From assembly GCA_964564435.1 (NCBI GenBank), contig CAZMAT010000008.1, positions 1 through 64,000 on the forward strand: 64,000 bases of DNA, written 5' to 3'. The translations under genes were made by a program, and so were the position numbers. Source of the stretch: Fermentibacter sp964564435. Lineage in GTDB: Bacteria > Fermentibacterota > Fermentibacteria > Fermentibacterales > Fermentibacteraceae. Positions within the stretch are counted from its first letter, which is position 1. Every line of letters begins with the position of its first letter. The notes beneath the pieces were generated by a model. The model searched no databases and had not been told where the DNA came from. It saw only the letters and a program-made list of their open reading frames with translations. Shown in pieces: positions 1-8,167 of the stretch.

Positions 1-891
1 CCCCTGGCCCTGTACCAGCGTACCCATTTCGCGGGATTCACGCCGTTCCCCAGCTGCGGAGGCTTCAACCTGGTTCTCGGCCATGCCGACGACGCGTCGG
101 GATACGGCCCCCCCGCCCCTTCGGTCGGGCTCGTGGAGAGCTCGAGGGAAGACATAGGGCAGGTCGCCATGAGGCTGGCATTCGAGAGGGGAAGCGTGAG
201 GGACTTCGCGGAAGCTGACGCCTACTGGCGCAGCATGGCGTTCCGGCTGATCCAGGACGATCCGCTCCAGGAAGTCGAGCTGACCCTGCGTAAACTCGGC
301 GGATTCTTCGGGCTTGTGCCGTTCGACGTCTACTACGACCTCTCCCGTCTTTCGAGGTTCAATCCGGCCCTGGGCGTGATCGCCATGCCCAGGCTGGTCG
401 TGATCGGCTTCTTCCTGGCGTTCCTGGCGCCGTTCCTGATCAGGGGCAGGCACAGGACGGCGGCTCTGTTCCCGGCTGCTGCGGCTCTGGGAACGAGCGT
501 GCTCTTCTTCCACTGCGAGAGGTTCATTCTGCCGGCCCTGCCGGTGATGATGGCATGCGGGGCTGCCGGCCTGACCGCACTGTCCCGGCACAGGATCCCG
601 GCCCCCTTCCGGGTTCTCCTCCCGGCCGCAGGGCTCACGCTGCTGGCGCCCGGGTTCCTGCGGCCTGCACCCGTCATCCCCGAGGGGATCTATCTCCAGT
701 CGATGGCCGTCAGGGCCTTCAACTCGGGCGACAGGATGCTCGCGTTAACATTCTACGAACGGGCGGCCCTCGAATCGCCCAGCGGGAGCGTGACCTGGCA
801 TGACTCGCATGCAGCCGCAGCCGCACTGCTCGAAGAACTCGGAGATACGGAGCGCGCGATGCAGCACCTGGCCGAGATAGGTGCGAGATGA
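1..891 (+). CDS. Membrane glycosyltransferase, GT39/ArnT-like, C-terminal part (5' end outside window)
   Basis: The frame is open from base 1, so the true start lies upstream and only about 296 residues are present. The visible part begins with a GGFNLVLGHADDASGYGPPA stretch, which resembles the periplasmic loop of PMT_2/GT39 enzymes (compare 'GGxNFYxGNNPxAxG'). Four hydrophobic segments follow, with an ERFILPALP motif that is common near the end of this family. The last ~65 residues are soluble and look like one or two TPR-type helices. GT39 enzymes move a sugar from a polyprenyl-phosphate donor to lipid, protein or polysaccharide on the outer face of the inner membrane. Donor and acceptor cannot be read from this fragment. 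The family call is moderately secure. Confidence 0.6.
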   Translation, partial: PLALYQRTHFAGFTPFPSCGGFNLVLGHADDASGYGPPAPSVGLVESSREDIGQVAMRLAFERGSVRDFAEADAYWRSMAFRLIQDDPLQEVELTLRKLGGFFGLVPFDVYYDLSRLSRFNPALGVIAMPRLVVIGFFLAFLAPFLIRGRHRTAALFPAAAALGTSVLFFHCERFILPALPVMMACGAAGLTALSRHRIPAPFRVLLPAAGLTLLAPGFLRPAPVIPEGIYLQSMAVRAFNSGDRMLALTFYERAALESPSGSVTWHDSHAAAAALLEELGDTERAMQHLAEIGAR

Positions 892-943
892 GGCCGACGA
901 TTCCGCGTTAACACATCGATGACCCGGGAATTGTCGAGAACCA

Positions 944-972
944 TTGACCAGGGTTGCATTTGTCGCGAGTAT
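944..972 (+). promoter_or_regulatory. Possible weak promoter for the ABC importer operon
   Basis: A TTGACC -35-like hexamer (944-949) is followed, after 17 bases, by GAGTAT (967-972), a poor -10. The spacer between the preceding gene and the lipoprotein gene (892-1019) otherwise shows only a short imperfect hairpin (GTGCC/GGCAC near 980-1002). I do not recognise a riboswitch in it. Confidence 0.25.
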
Positions 973-1019
973 CGGCCTCGTGCCGGGATGAACCGGGCAC
1001 CTCAGCACGGAGGTCGAAG

Positions 1020-2180
1020 ATGAGGTTCGGGCAAGTTCCTGCGATCCTGTTGTGTATTTGCCTTCTGGCCGCAGGTTGCGGTCGCGCTCCCGGGCAGGAA
1101 CAGCAGCCACCGGCGGATTCGACGGTGGCTGTCGACATTTACGGAGAGGCTCCGCTGGTCAGAGTCGGGTATGTCGGGCACGACCACCACTCAGCAGTAT
1201 ACGTGGCCGCTCTCAGATCCGAGGAGATGCGTGAGCAGTACGGCATCTACCTCGCACCGCTTCGCGAGGGGGAGCTGTACGCGCTGATCGAGAACGGCGC
1301 CAAGGTGGCCGAGGTCGAGCTGTTCAGAGCCACCGGCGGCGGTTCCGTCGTTCCCACTTCCATGGCCGCGGGTGAATTCGATCTGGGGTTCGGCGGAGTT
1401 GTTTCATTCATATCTAGCGCCGACGCCGGGACCGGGATAGCCATCGTGAGCCCCCTGCACACCGGTGGAGACATGCTGGTCGTCTCGCCCGACAACGAAA
1501 CCGCGGTCGACTGGGCATCATTCGTGGAATACATACGCGGTTCGACCGAACCGGTGATGGTAGGGTTCAAGAACCCCCAGGCGGTGGCCAAGACGATCTT
1601 CGAGGCTGCGCTTAACGCAGAAGGCATCAGCTTCAGCCAGGGTGTTCCCGAGCAGGGCGCAGCGATAGTGATGGTGAACATGCAGGGCGAGGAGAACCTG
1701 ATCCCCGGCCTCACCAACGGAACAATTGACGCCTATGTCTCGAACAACCCGTGGTGCGCCCTGGCCGAGGCCGATGGAAGCGGCCGCTGCATCGCGGAAC
1801 TCGGCGACCTGCCCCCGGGTACCTTCGTCGATCATCCCTGCTGTTGCATCGCGGCTACCGCCGATGCCCGCACCGAGAAGGCGGCCGAGGTCGCCGCCTG
1901 CCTGAGGCTCTTCGGCGCCGCAACGGACTACATCAATGCCAATCCAGAGGACGCGGCGGCTGCCGCTGCCGAATGGCTCGGCACCCCCGTCGAGGTCGAG
2001 ATCGCATCGATGGCGACTAGCGGCTATGACATGCATGCCACCGATCAGTGGCGCCAGTCCGTCATCGCGATGATAGATGAGATGGTTTCGACGGATCAGC
2101 TTTCCGGAACGCTCGATTCCGTCTCCGCAGAGGATGCGTATGCCCTGCTGACAGACTTCTCCCTGCTCGAGCAGGAATAG
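1020..2180 (+). CDS. ABC transporter substrate-binding lipoprotein, NMT1/SsuA-type
   Basis: 386 residues. The ATG at 1020 is preferred over the upstream ATG at 954 because GGAGG lies at 1009-1013 and a lipoprotein signal follows at once (CICLLAAGCGR, Cys at about residue 20). The mature protein has the look of the periplasmic binding proteins for nitrate, sulfonate, taurine or pyrimidine precursors: an N-terminal GYVGHDHHSA segment, FDLGFGGVVS, and a hinge-like middle. The permease and ATPase genes follow directly, so it should capture a small ligand outside the inner membrane and pass it to them. Unusual points are the His-rich GHDHHSA patch and a run of three cysteines in HPCCCIAATADA (around residue 275), rare in an exported protein. 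The ligand is unknown; sulfur compounds, metals or a cofactor precursor are possible. Confidence 0.8.
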   Translation: MRFGQVPAILLCICLLAAGCGRAPGQEQQPPADSTVAVDIYGEAPLVRVGYVGHDHHSAVYVAALRSEEMREQYGIYLAPLREGELYALIENGAKVAEVELFRATGGGSVVPTSMAAGEFDLGFGGVVSFISSADAGTGIAIVSPLHTGGDMLVVSPDNETAVDWASFVEYIRGSTEPVMVGFKNPQAVAKTIFEAALNAEGISFSQGVPEQGAAIVMVNMQGEENLIPGLTNGTIDAYVSNNPWCALAEADGSGRCIAELGDLPPGTFVDHPCCCIAATADARTEKAAEVAACLRLFGAATDYINANPEDAAAAAAEWLGTPVEVEIASMATSGYDMHATDQWRQSVIAMIDEMVSTDQLSGTLDSVSAEDAYALLTDFSLLEQE

Positions 2181-2186
2181 GAGCCG

Positions 2187-3041
2187 GTGCCGGATAAAAG
2201 CGGGAAGGGCGCGGCCGGGGGGATCATCCCCGGCCTCGTCCCTCTGCTCTCTGCCTTCCTCCTGTGGTATCTGGCTTCATGGTCAGGCATCCTTCCACCC
2301 CTTCTCCCCTCCCCGTCCGAGGTGATCACGATCCTTTCCGATCCTTTCGGGGACAGGCTCGCTGCCGGATCCCTCGCGTGGAACTTCTTCGTCAGCCTGA
2401 TCAGGGTGCTCTCGGGATTCCTCCTGGCTGCATCCGCCGCGGTGCCTGCGGGGCTGCTGATGGGAATGAGCCGGCGTTTCGAGAAGTTCACCTCCCTTTC
2501 GGTCGAGCTCGCGAGGCCGCTCTCGCCCATCGCCCTCATCCCCCTGACGCTCGTCCTCTTCCGATCCAGGACCCTGGTCGATGTCCTCGGCCTGGAATCG
2601 CTTAGGTACCAGCACCACCTGTTCCACGAGATCCAGATCGGGATGCTGATCGTCATCATGTGGGGCGGCTTCTTCCCCATCCTGCTGGCGGCCTCGGGAG
2701 GCGCCAGGAGCGTACGGAGAACCCATCTGGAGGCGGCACGCCTCCTCGGTGCCGGAAGATCCTTCGTTTTCAGCAGAATCGTGATCCCTTCCGCTCTTCC
2801 CGAGATACTGACCGGGCTCAGGCTGGGCATGGGCCGCTGCTGGATGGTCATCATCGCTGCGGAAATGATGCCCGGTACGAATGCCGGACTCGGCTATCTC
2901 GTCAGGTACTCCTACGAGGTCCAGAGGACCGACATCATGTTCGCAGGTCTCGCAGTGATCGGCCTGGTCGGCGCCATCCTGTCCGCATCGCTCGACCGCC
3001 TCGGAGAGAGGAGCTTCCTGCTGCGGAGGGAGGAGCACTGA
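2187..3041 (+). CDS. ABC transporter permease, SsuC/TauC/ThiX family
   Basis: 284 residues, GTG start at 2187, with AGGAG overlapping the stop of the binding-protein gene just upstream. About six hydrophobic helices are visible, plus the family's cytoplasmic coupling loop with the EAA-like segment (ARLLGAGRSFVFSRIVIPSALP, residues ~185-205). This is the BPD_transp_1 fold of nitrate/sulfonate/NMT1-type importers, usually a homodimer in the inner membrane. The length is normal for the family. The TGA stop overlaps the ATG of the ATPase gene (TGATG at 3039-3043), so the two are probably translationally coupled. The substrate follows from the binding protein and is not known. Confidence 0.87.
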   Translation: MPDKSGKGAAGGIIPGLVPLLSAFLLWYLASWSGILPPLLPSPSEVITILSDPFGDRLAAGSLAWNFFVSLIRVLSGFLLAASAAVPAGLLMGMSRRFEKFTSLSVELARPLSPIALIPLTLVLFRSRTLVDVLGLESLRYQHHLFHEIQIGMLIVIMWGGFFPILLAASGGARSVRRTHLEAARLLGAGRSFVFSRIVIPSALPEILTGLRLGMGRCWMVIIAAEMMPGTNAGLGYLVRYSYEVQRTDIMFAGLAVIGLVGAILSASLDRLGERSFLLRREEH

Positions 3042-3859
3042 TGGCGATGGGGAAGGCTCTCCCGGTCGAGATCGAAGGGCTCACGGTGACATACCGTCTC
3101 CCCGGGGGCAGGATGCTCGATGTGCTCGACGGACTCGACCTCTCCATCGAAGCCGGGTCGCTGACGTGTATCCTGGGTCCGACGGGCTGCGGCAAGACCA
3201 CTCTCCTGAGAGCCGTGGCAGGGCTCGAAACCCCCTCCTCCGGCAGGGTATCCACTGCGCCGGATCTGTCACCTTCGGACATCGGCTTCGTCTTCCAGCA
3301 GCACGGCCTCTTTCCATGGATGAACGTCCATTCGAACATCGGATTCGGACCCAGGGCGGCAGGTCTGTCGAGAGCCGAATACGAACCGAGGATCGAATCT
3401 CTCGTCAGGCTGGTCGGCCTGGAGGGATTCGAACAGGCATGGCCCTACCAGCTCTCGGGCGGCATGCAGCAGCGGGCATCTCTCGCAAGGAGCCTGGCAG
3501 CCGGGCCCGGACTGCTCCTGATGGACGAACCGCTCGGTTCCCTGGACGAGGGGACGCGATTCGTCCTCGAGGATGTGATCCTCGATCTCTGGAAGCTCTA
3601 CGGAACCACCGTGCTCTTCGTGACACACGACATCGAGGAGGCGGTCTACATGGCCGACAGGATAATCGTCCTCGGCCGCGGAACCGGTGTTCCCGAGATG
3701 GACGAAAAGGTCCTCGCCGGAAGACCTAGGGATCGTCTCGACAAGCCTTTCACCGACCTCATGCTGGAAGTAAGACGGGTGGTGGAGAGCCTAATCGTAC
3801 ATGCGCCGGGGGCGGAGCCCCCGGCGCCTTCCTCATCCCAGAGGCCTACTCGAGCGTGA
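3041..3859 (+). CDS. ABC transporter ATPase subunit, SsuB/TauB-like
   Basis: 272 residues. The start overlaps the permease stop. All ATPase motifs are present: Walker A GPTGCGKTTLL (about residues 43-53), Q-loop FQQHGLFPW, signature LSGGMQQRASLARSL, Walker B LLLMDEP and the H-loop THDIEEA. It powers import through the preceding permease on the cytoplasmic face. The C-terminal tail (HAPGAEPPAPSSSQ...) reads through a strong terminator-like hairpin at 3803-3827 and stops 14 bases inside the convergent tonB-like gene. The last ~25 residues are therefore probably dispensable. Confidence 0.9.
   Translation: MAMGKALPVEIEGLTVTYRLPGGRMLDVLDGLDLSIEAGSLTCILGPTGCGKTTLLRAVAGLETPSSGRVSTAPDLSPSDIGFVFQQHGLFPWMNVHSNIGFGPRAAGLSRAEYEPRIESLVRLVGLEGFEQAWPYQLSGGMQQRASLARSLAAGPGLLLMDEPLGSLDEGTRFVLEDVILDLWKLYGTTVLFVTHDIEEAVYMADRIIVLGRGTGVPEMDEKVLAGRPRDRLDKPFTDLMLEVRRVVESLIVHAPGAEPPAPSSSQRPTRA
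3803..3827. terminator. Bidirectional terminator-like hairpin between ABC ATPase and TonB genes
   Basis: A perfect 11-bp inverted repeat (GCGCCGGGGGC / GCCCCCGGCGC) with a 3-base loop, followed on the + strand by CTTCCTC. It lies inside the 3' end of the ATPase frame and 19 bases from the stop of the convergent gene, so it could end both transcripts. There is no long U-tract. Confidence 0.6.
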
Positions 3860-4499
3860 ACTCGTAGATCAGGGCGGTCCAGACGCCGACCTGCGCACCG
3901 TCGTCGCGCTCGGCGGGAGCCCAGCGGGTGAGCCTCGCCGAAGCGACCGCGGAGGAGTCCATGCTGTCCAGACCGGAGGACTGCATCACCACGACCTCCG
4001 CCGGGATCCCGCTGACGGGCACGAAGACCTGCAGGGTGACCCTTCCCTCCACACCGGCCTGGCGGGCCATCTCGGGGTATTCGGCCACCGGCCTGAATGT
4101 GCACCTCGGCGGGACGGAATGCGGCACGAAGGTGCCCGGCTGAGGAATGACATCGGGGTCGCCGTGCCCTGTCTGCTCCGTGATGTTGGTCTCGATCGTA
4201 CCGACCACCTCGAGACCCGTCGTGTCTGACGACATGGAGAGTATCAGGTCACCGAGATCGTGCACCTCCTCCTCTAGTACGGCTCCTATGTCCGGCCTCA
4301 CCTCTTCCGGAGGTTCGACGTCGGGCACGTCATACTCGACGGGCGCATCGATGCCTTCGATCTCCAGGGTCTCCGTGCGGACCGCGATCGGTTCCCAGCT
4401 CGTGCCCGGCATCAGTTCGAACGCTGCTACAAGGAACGCCAGGGCGAACAGTACACCGACGTCCGCCCGGCTGTCATCTCGGTGGGCTACAGCTCTCAT
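3846..4499 (-). CDS. TonB-family energy transducer
   Basis: 217 residues. The ATG is preceded by a clear GAGGAGGTGCGGAG ribosome-binding site. A short cytoplasmic head is followed by one membrane anchor (VGVLFALAFLVAAFELMPG, residues ~14-32), an acidic/Pro-containing periplasmic linker, and a TonB C-terminal domain in the last ~90 residues (YPEMARQAGVEGRVTLQVFV...SGLDSMDSSAV). TonB proteins carry energy from an ExbB/ExbD motor to outer-membrane receptors or complexes. The ExbB/ExbD genes in this window are 27 kb away, so its motor partner is unclear. The gene converges on the ABC ATPase gene with a 14-base overlap. Confidence 0.82.
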   Translation of the reverse strand: MRAVAHRDDSRADVGVLFALAFLVAAFELMPGTSWEPIAVRTETLEIEGIDAPVEYDVPDVEPPEEVRPDIGAVLEEEVHDLGDLILSMSSDTTGLEVVGTIETNITEQTGHGDPDVIPQPGTFVPHSVPPRCTFRPVAEYPEMARQAGVEGRVTLQVFVPVSGIPAEVVVMQSSGLDSMDSSAVASARLTRWAPAERDDGAQVGVWTALIYEFTLE

Positions 4500-4554
4500 C
4501 TCCGCACCTCCTCGGCCGTGATACGCGGCCTGGGGCGCGGTTATTCCAGGGGCG

Positions 4555-4692
4555 TCAGCTCTTGTGGCGGAGCTTCAGGAAGAGCGTGACAGCTATGGAG
4601 TCGAGGGAAACGAGGATGGCCAGAACCTGCGCGTCGCCGTAGGTGTTGAATCCGAAGGCGAGCCTCAGCACCAGGAAGACTATCGTACCCAT
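4555..4692 (-). CDS. Possible 45-residue membrane protein
   Basis: A short frame read in the direction of the TonB gene and ending 55 bases upstream of it. The ATG at 4692 has a purine-rich GGAGGGGGTGTTC leader. The product (MGTIVFLVLRLAFGFNTYGD...ending LFLKLRHKS) would be mostly hydrophobic, with one long or two short membrane helices and a basic C-terminus. Longer starts exist but give Arg-rich, uncharacteristic N-termini. No family recognised. It could be a small membrane subunit or a chance frame. Confidence 0.35.
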   Translation of the reverse strand: MGTIVFLVLRLAFGFNTYGDAQVLAILVSLDSIAVTLFLKLRHKS

Positions 4693-4838
4693 GAACACCC
4701 CCTCCGACAGGCCTGTGACGCCGGAAAAATAGCGATGTGCGGGCTCCCGCGCAACTCGACAGTGGTGCGACCGGGCCGCCGTTCGCAATATTCCGGACTC
4801 CGGGCTCCACGTATGGAAGGCCCGTCTGGAGCATGCAG

Positions 4839-5933
4839 ATGAACGTCCACCATATCGAAGGTCTCCTGGACGAGGAAGCCGCCGCGGCCGCCGCGGCCGC
4901 CCTGGGATCGCTCCAGCCGGACTCCGGGCCGTTCCTCGTCGATCTATCCGCTTGTACGGGATACGAATCGGTCGCACTCGCCCTCCTGGTCCAGGGCATT
5001 GCAGGAGCCGAGGGGCGCGGCACGACTGTGGAGATCGCGGGTGCGTCCTCCGACCTGGCGGAAAGGATCGCTGCCATGCGGTCCTTCACCTCCTCCTACA
5101 CCGGACGCCGTCCCCGCAGGGATTTCAGGCAGGGGATCGTCGACATCGGCGGCAAGGTCGAGACCATGCTGGGGACCGTGAGAGGGCTCGCCTCGTTCGC
5201 CGCCGCCACGTTCAGGGCTACTTTGAAGATCCGCACCAATCCGCGCATGCTGAGATGGAAGCAGACCCTCTACTACATGGAGCAGTCCGGCGTGGAGGCT
5301 GTTCCGATCATCGCCACCCTGTGCTGGCTGCTTGGCGTCGTGCTGGGGTTCCAGGCCGGATACCAGCTCAAGAGCTTCGCAGCCGAGACCTTCATGCCCG
5401 ACCTCGTCGCATACAGCATGATCTGGGAGATCGGCCCGCTTCTGGCGGCCGTGATGGTGGCGGGGCGCTCCGGTTCCGCCTTCGCCGCCGAGCTGGGAAC
5501 CATGAAGGTCCGCCAGGAGACCGACGCCCTCACCGTCATGGGGATGGACATCTGGAGCTATCTCGTCACGCCGAAGATGCTGGCGCTGATGGTCGTGATG
5601 CCGTTCCTCGTCCTGCTGGCCGACTTCTTCGGACTGCTCGGGGGGCTCCTGATAGGCGGATGGTATCTCGACATGCCAGCCCATGTCTACATCTCCAGGC
5701 TGAACCTGGTGGTCATACCGATGGACATCTGGTGGGGCATGCTGAAGAGCCTGGTCTACGCGGTGATCATCTCCAACGTGGGCTGCTACATGGGCATGAG
5801 GGTCAGGGGAGGCGCCGCCGAAGTCGGCAGGGCGACGACCTCCGCCGTCGTGACCAGCATCTTCCTGGTCATAGTGGCCGATGCCATGATCTCTCTGATC
5901 TTCGTCTTCATCAGGCCCACGGTGACGGTATGA
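4839..5933 (+). CDS. mlaE: STAS-MlaE fusion: lipid-transport permease of the Mla/MCE ABC system
   Basis: 364 residues from the ATG at 4839, which has GGAG seven bases upstream; the ATG at 4833 is too close to it. Residues ~1-85 form a STAS-like domain (FLVDLSACTGYESVALALL), the role played by separate MlaB in E. coli. Residues ~110-364 are the MlaE/YrbE permease with the typical GPLLAAVMVAGRSGSAFAAELGTM segment and about five hydrophobic helices. Mla systems move phospholipid between inner and outer membranes. Fusion of the STAS regulator to the permease is known in some lineages. The stop overlaps the ATPase gene start (ATGA). Confidence 0.9.
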   Translation: MNVHHIEGLLDEEAAAAAAAALGSLQPDSGPFLVDLSACTGYESVALALLVQGIAGAEGRGTTVEIAGASSDLAERIAAMRSFTSSYTGRRPRRDFRQGIVDIGGKVETMLGTVRGLASFAAATFRATLKIRTNPRMLRWKQTLYYMEQSGVEAVPIIATLCWLLGVVLGFQAGYQLKSFAAETFMPDLVAYSMIWEIGPLLAAVMVAGRSGSAFAAELGTMKVRQETDALTVMGMDIWSYLVTPKMLALMVVMPFLVLLADFFGLLGGLLIGGWYLDMPAHVYISRLNLVVIPMDIWWGMLKSLVYAVIISNVGCYMGMRVRGGAAEVGRATTSAVVTSIFLVIVADAMISLIFVFIRPTVTV

Positions 5934-6709
5934 CCAGCGGCGCCCCGCTCATGGAGACGGTCGGGCTCACGGGGGGGTACGACGGCCTGAAGGTGCTGGA
6001 CAACGTGGCGATGAAGGTCCTGAAAGGGGAGATCCTGGTGATAGTGGGTCGGAGCGGATGCGGGAAGAGCACGCTGATGAACCACCTTCTGGGCCTGGTG
6101 AAGCCGTGGTCGGGAGAGGTCCTCTTCGAGGGGGTCGACATCTGGAGCGACGAGGCGGTGCTCGCCAGGGCCAGGAGGAGATGGGGGGTCCTTTTCCAGT
6201 CCGGCGCCCTCCTGGGCAGCCTGACCCTGCTGGAGAACGTCATGCTCCCGCTGGAGGAGTTCACGGAGCTGACACCGGCCTTCAGGGTCTCGGTGGCGAT
6301 GGACAAGCTCGGCAAGGTCGGCCTCGAGAAGTTCGCCGACGCCTATCCCCTGGAAGTCTCGGGCGGCATGCAGAAGCGCGCGGGTCTGGCCCGCGCCATG
6401 TCCCTCGATCCCGAGGTGCTCTTCTTCGACGAGCCCTCCGCCGGGCTCGACCCCGTGACATCCGCCGGGCTGGACGACCTCATCCTCAGGATCAACAGGC
6501 TGTCGGGCACCACGATGGTGATAGTCACCCACGAACTGCCCAGCATATTTGCCATATCCGACAGGGTCGTTATGCTAGATTCCTCCGTCCTGGGGGTCGT
6601 TGCCGAGGGAACCGCCGAACAGCTCCGGGATTCGAGAGGCGACGACAGGGTGGAGGCTTTTTTCGGGCGGCGCCCCCCGGGCGCCGACGGGGGTCAGGAT
6701 GTCTCTTGA
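5930..6709 (+). CDS. mlaF: Mla/MCE ABC transporter ATPase (MlaF)
   Basis: 259 residues, starting within the stop of the STAS-MlaE gene. It shows Walker A GRSGCGKSTLM, signature VSGGMQKRAGLARAM, Walker B VLFFDEPSAGLDP and H-loop THELPSI. The SGGMQKR signature with an FDEPSAGLDP Walker B is typical of MlaF/Ttg2A rather than general ABC ATPases. It should drive the MlaE permease from the cytoplasm. The reading frame overlaps the MlaD start by 11 bases. Length is normal. Confidence 0.9.
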   Translation: MTSGAPLMETVGLTGGYDGLKVLDNVAMKVLKGEILVIVGRSGCGKSTLMNHLLGLVKPWSGEVLFEGVDIWSDEAVLARARRRWGVLFQSGALLGSLTLLENVMLPLEEFTELTPAFRVSVAMDKLGKVGLEKFADAYPLEVSGGMQKRAGLARAMSLDPEVLFFDEPSAGLDPVTSAGLDDLILRINRLSGTTMVIVTHELPSIFAISDRVVMLDSSVLGVVAEGTAEQLRDSRGDDRVEAFFGRRPPGADGGQDVS

Positions 6710-7568
6710 GGCCAGCAGATTCAGGCTGGGGCTCTTCTTCACCCTGGGCAGCGTGATGTTCGTCGCCGCCATGATCTGGCTGGCGGGCTGGTTCAGCGGT
6801 GAGAAGTCCCTGACCTATGCGTGCTACTTCTCGGAATCCGTACAGGGTCTCGAGGACGGCAGCACCGTTAGGTACAACGGCGTTCCCGTGGGAGAGGTGA
6901 AGAGCATCAACGTAGCCCCGGACGGGCGCCTCGTAGAGGTCGTCATGGAGATAGAGCAGAGTTTCGAGGTCCGCGACGACCTCGCGGCCCGGCTGGACAT
7001 GACGGGCATCACCGGCCTCAGGGTCGTGAATCTGCGAAGGCCCTCCCCGAACGAGGAAATCCTGAGGGATCTCCCGTTCGAGTCGAGATACAGGACCATC
7101 CCCGTGGTGAAGTCCTCGATGGAGACGCTCGAGCTCGCCCTGTCCAGGGTCATGGAGATCATGTCCGAGGTCGACGCCAAGCAGATCTCGGACCTCACCA
7201 TCGAGCTGTGGTCCAACGCGAATGCCCTTCTCGAGAACGACAGCCTCGACCTCCTGATGGCCCGGCTGAACATCGCGGTCGCCAGGATCGACACGCTGGC
7301 GATGGTTTACACCGATCTCGGGAGGGATCTGGACAGGATCGTGGAGGTTTCCGGAGACGACGTCGCCATGCTGACGGGCGACGTGCATTCCATGGCCGTG
7401 GAGCTGACCGCCCTGATGGCCGCGATCACCCCGATGCTCGACGGGCTGGACGAGGTCCTCTCCGAGAGCAACCAGCTCACCGGGCAGCTGAGGCAGCTCG
7501 TAGAGAGGATGCGGGACGACCCCGGAGACCTGCTCCTGTCCGAACCGGGAGGTGACACTTGGCCCTGA
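6699..7568 (+). CDS. mlaD: MlaD/MCE-domain substrate-binding protein
   Basis: 289 residues. The ATG at 6699, inside the end of mlaF, is chosen because it gives the usual short N-terminus before a single membrane anchor (LGLFFTLGSVMFVAAMIWLAGWF, ~9-31). The MCE domain follows (VRYNGVPVGEVKSINV...MTGITGLRVVNLRRPS), and the last ~150 residues are a long helical tail. MCE proteins form hexameric rings that hold phospholipid next to the MlaEF complex in the periplasm. No MlaC-like carrier gene is nearby, so the long helical tail may span more of the periplasm, as in PqiB/YebT-type proteins. That last point is inference. Confidence 0.88.
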   Translation: MSLEASRFRLGLFFTLGSVMFVAAMIWLAGWFSGEKSLTYACYFSESVQGLEDGSTVRYNGVPVGEVKSINVAPDGRLVEVVMEIEQSFEVRDDLAARLDMTGITGLRVVNLRRPSPNEEILRDLPFESRYRTIPVVKSSMETLELALSRVMEIMSEVDAKQISDLTIELWSNANALLENDSLDLLMARLNIAVARIDTLAMVYTDLGRDLDRIVEVSGDDVAMLTGDVHSMAVELTALMAAITPMLDGLDEVLSESNQLTGQLRQLVERMRDDPGDLLLSEPGGDTWP

Positions 7569-8167
7569 GGAGGATCCTGGCCGCCGCGGCCCTGCTGCCG
7601 CTCTGTTCGTGCATCACCATCAAGCTCGCCGGCGGCTCGTCGGATCACACGGTCTACCGGCTTTCGTGCCCCGTGCCCGCCGAGGCCCCCGCGACAGGGT
7701 GCGACATCCGTGTGAGGGACTTCTCGTGCGCGTCGGAGTACGACCGCACCGGGATGGTCCTGGTCGACAGCAGCGGCGTCGTGACGAGGACCTCCGGGAA
7801 CCGCTGGGCATCCTCGCCGTCGGTCGCCCTTTCTGACCTGATCACCAGGGACCTGGTGGCCGAGGGATCCTTCACCGCGGTCCTCCGCAGGAGCGTGATG
7901 GATGGCATCGGTGTGATACTGGAGGGCGGCGTGAGGGAGTTCGGGGCGCGGCAGTCGGGCGGCGTCTGGCTCGCCGTGATCGACACCGACCTGACCCTCT
8001 TCGACGCGGTGAGCGGAAGTGTGATCGACCAGACCCGGATCGAGCTTCACTCGCCCATGTCCTCCACCGGTTTCCCCGAACTGGCCCGGGCCATGTCGAC
8101 CCTGGCCGCACAGTGGTCGGCCGAGGCCAGGGTGTTCGTGCATACTGCGATCGGCGGTGCGCGATGA
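7559..8167 (+). CDS. Mla-associated outer-membrane-type lipoprotein (PqiC/auxiliary lipoprotein-like)
   Basis: 202 residues. Translation probably begins at the TTG at 7559, which has GGGAGGTGAC before it and overlaps the MlaD stop. The N-terminus is a lipoprotein signal (ALLPLCSCITIKLAGG, lipid-modified Cys at about residue 18). The mature region has the feel of the ABC-type transport auxiliary lipoproteins (PqiC/DUF330): YRLSCPV near the start, then a domain about 150 residues long. In MCE operons such lipoproteins connect the MCE tunnel to the outer membrane. The position as the fourth gene of the set supports this. Confidence 0.7.
   Translation: MALRRILAAAALLPLCSCITIKLAGGSSDHTVYRLSCPVPAEAPATGCDIRVRDFSCASEYDRTGMVLVDSSGVVTRTSGNRWASSPSVALSDLITRDLVAEGSFTAVLRRSVMDGIGVILEGGVREFGARQSGGVWLAVIDTDLTLFDAVSGSVIDQTRIELHSPMSSTGFPELARAMSTLAAQWSAEARVFVHTAIGGAR

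Noticed and set aside
892..1019. Riboswitch before the ABC importer
   Set aside because: Too short and without the conserved cores of TPP, cobalamin or SAM switches; only a weak hairpin is visible.
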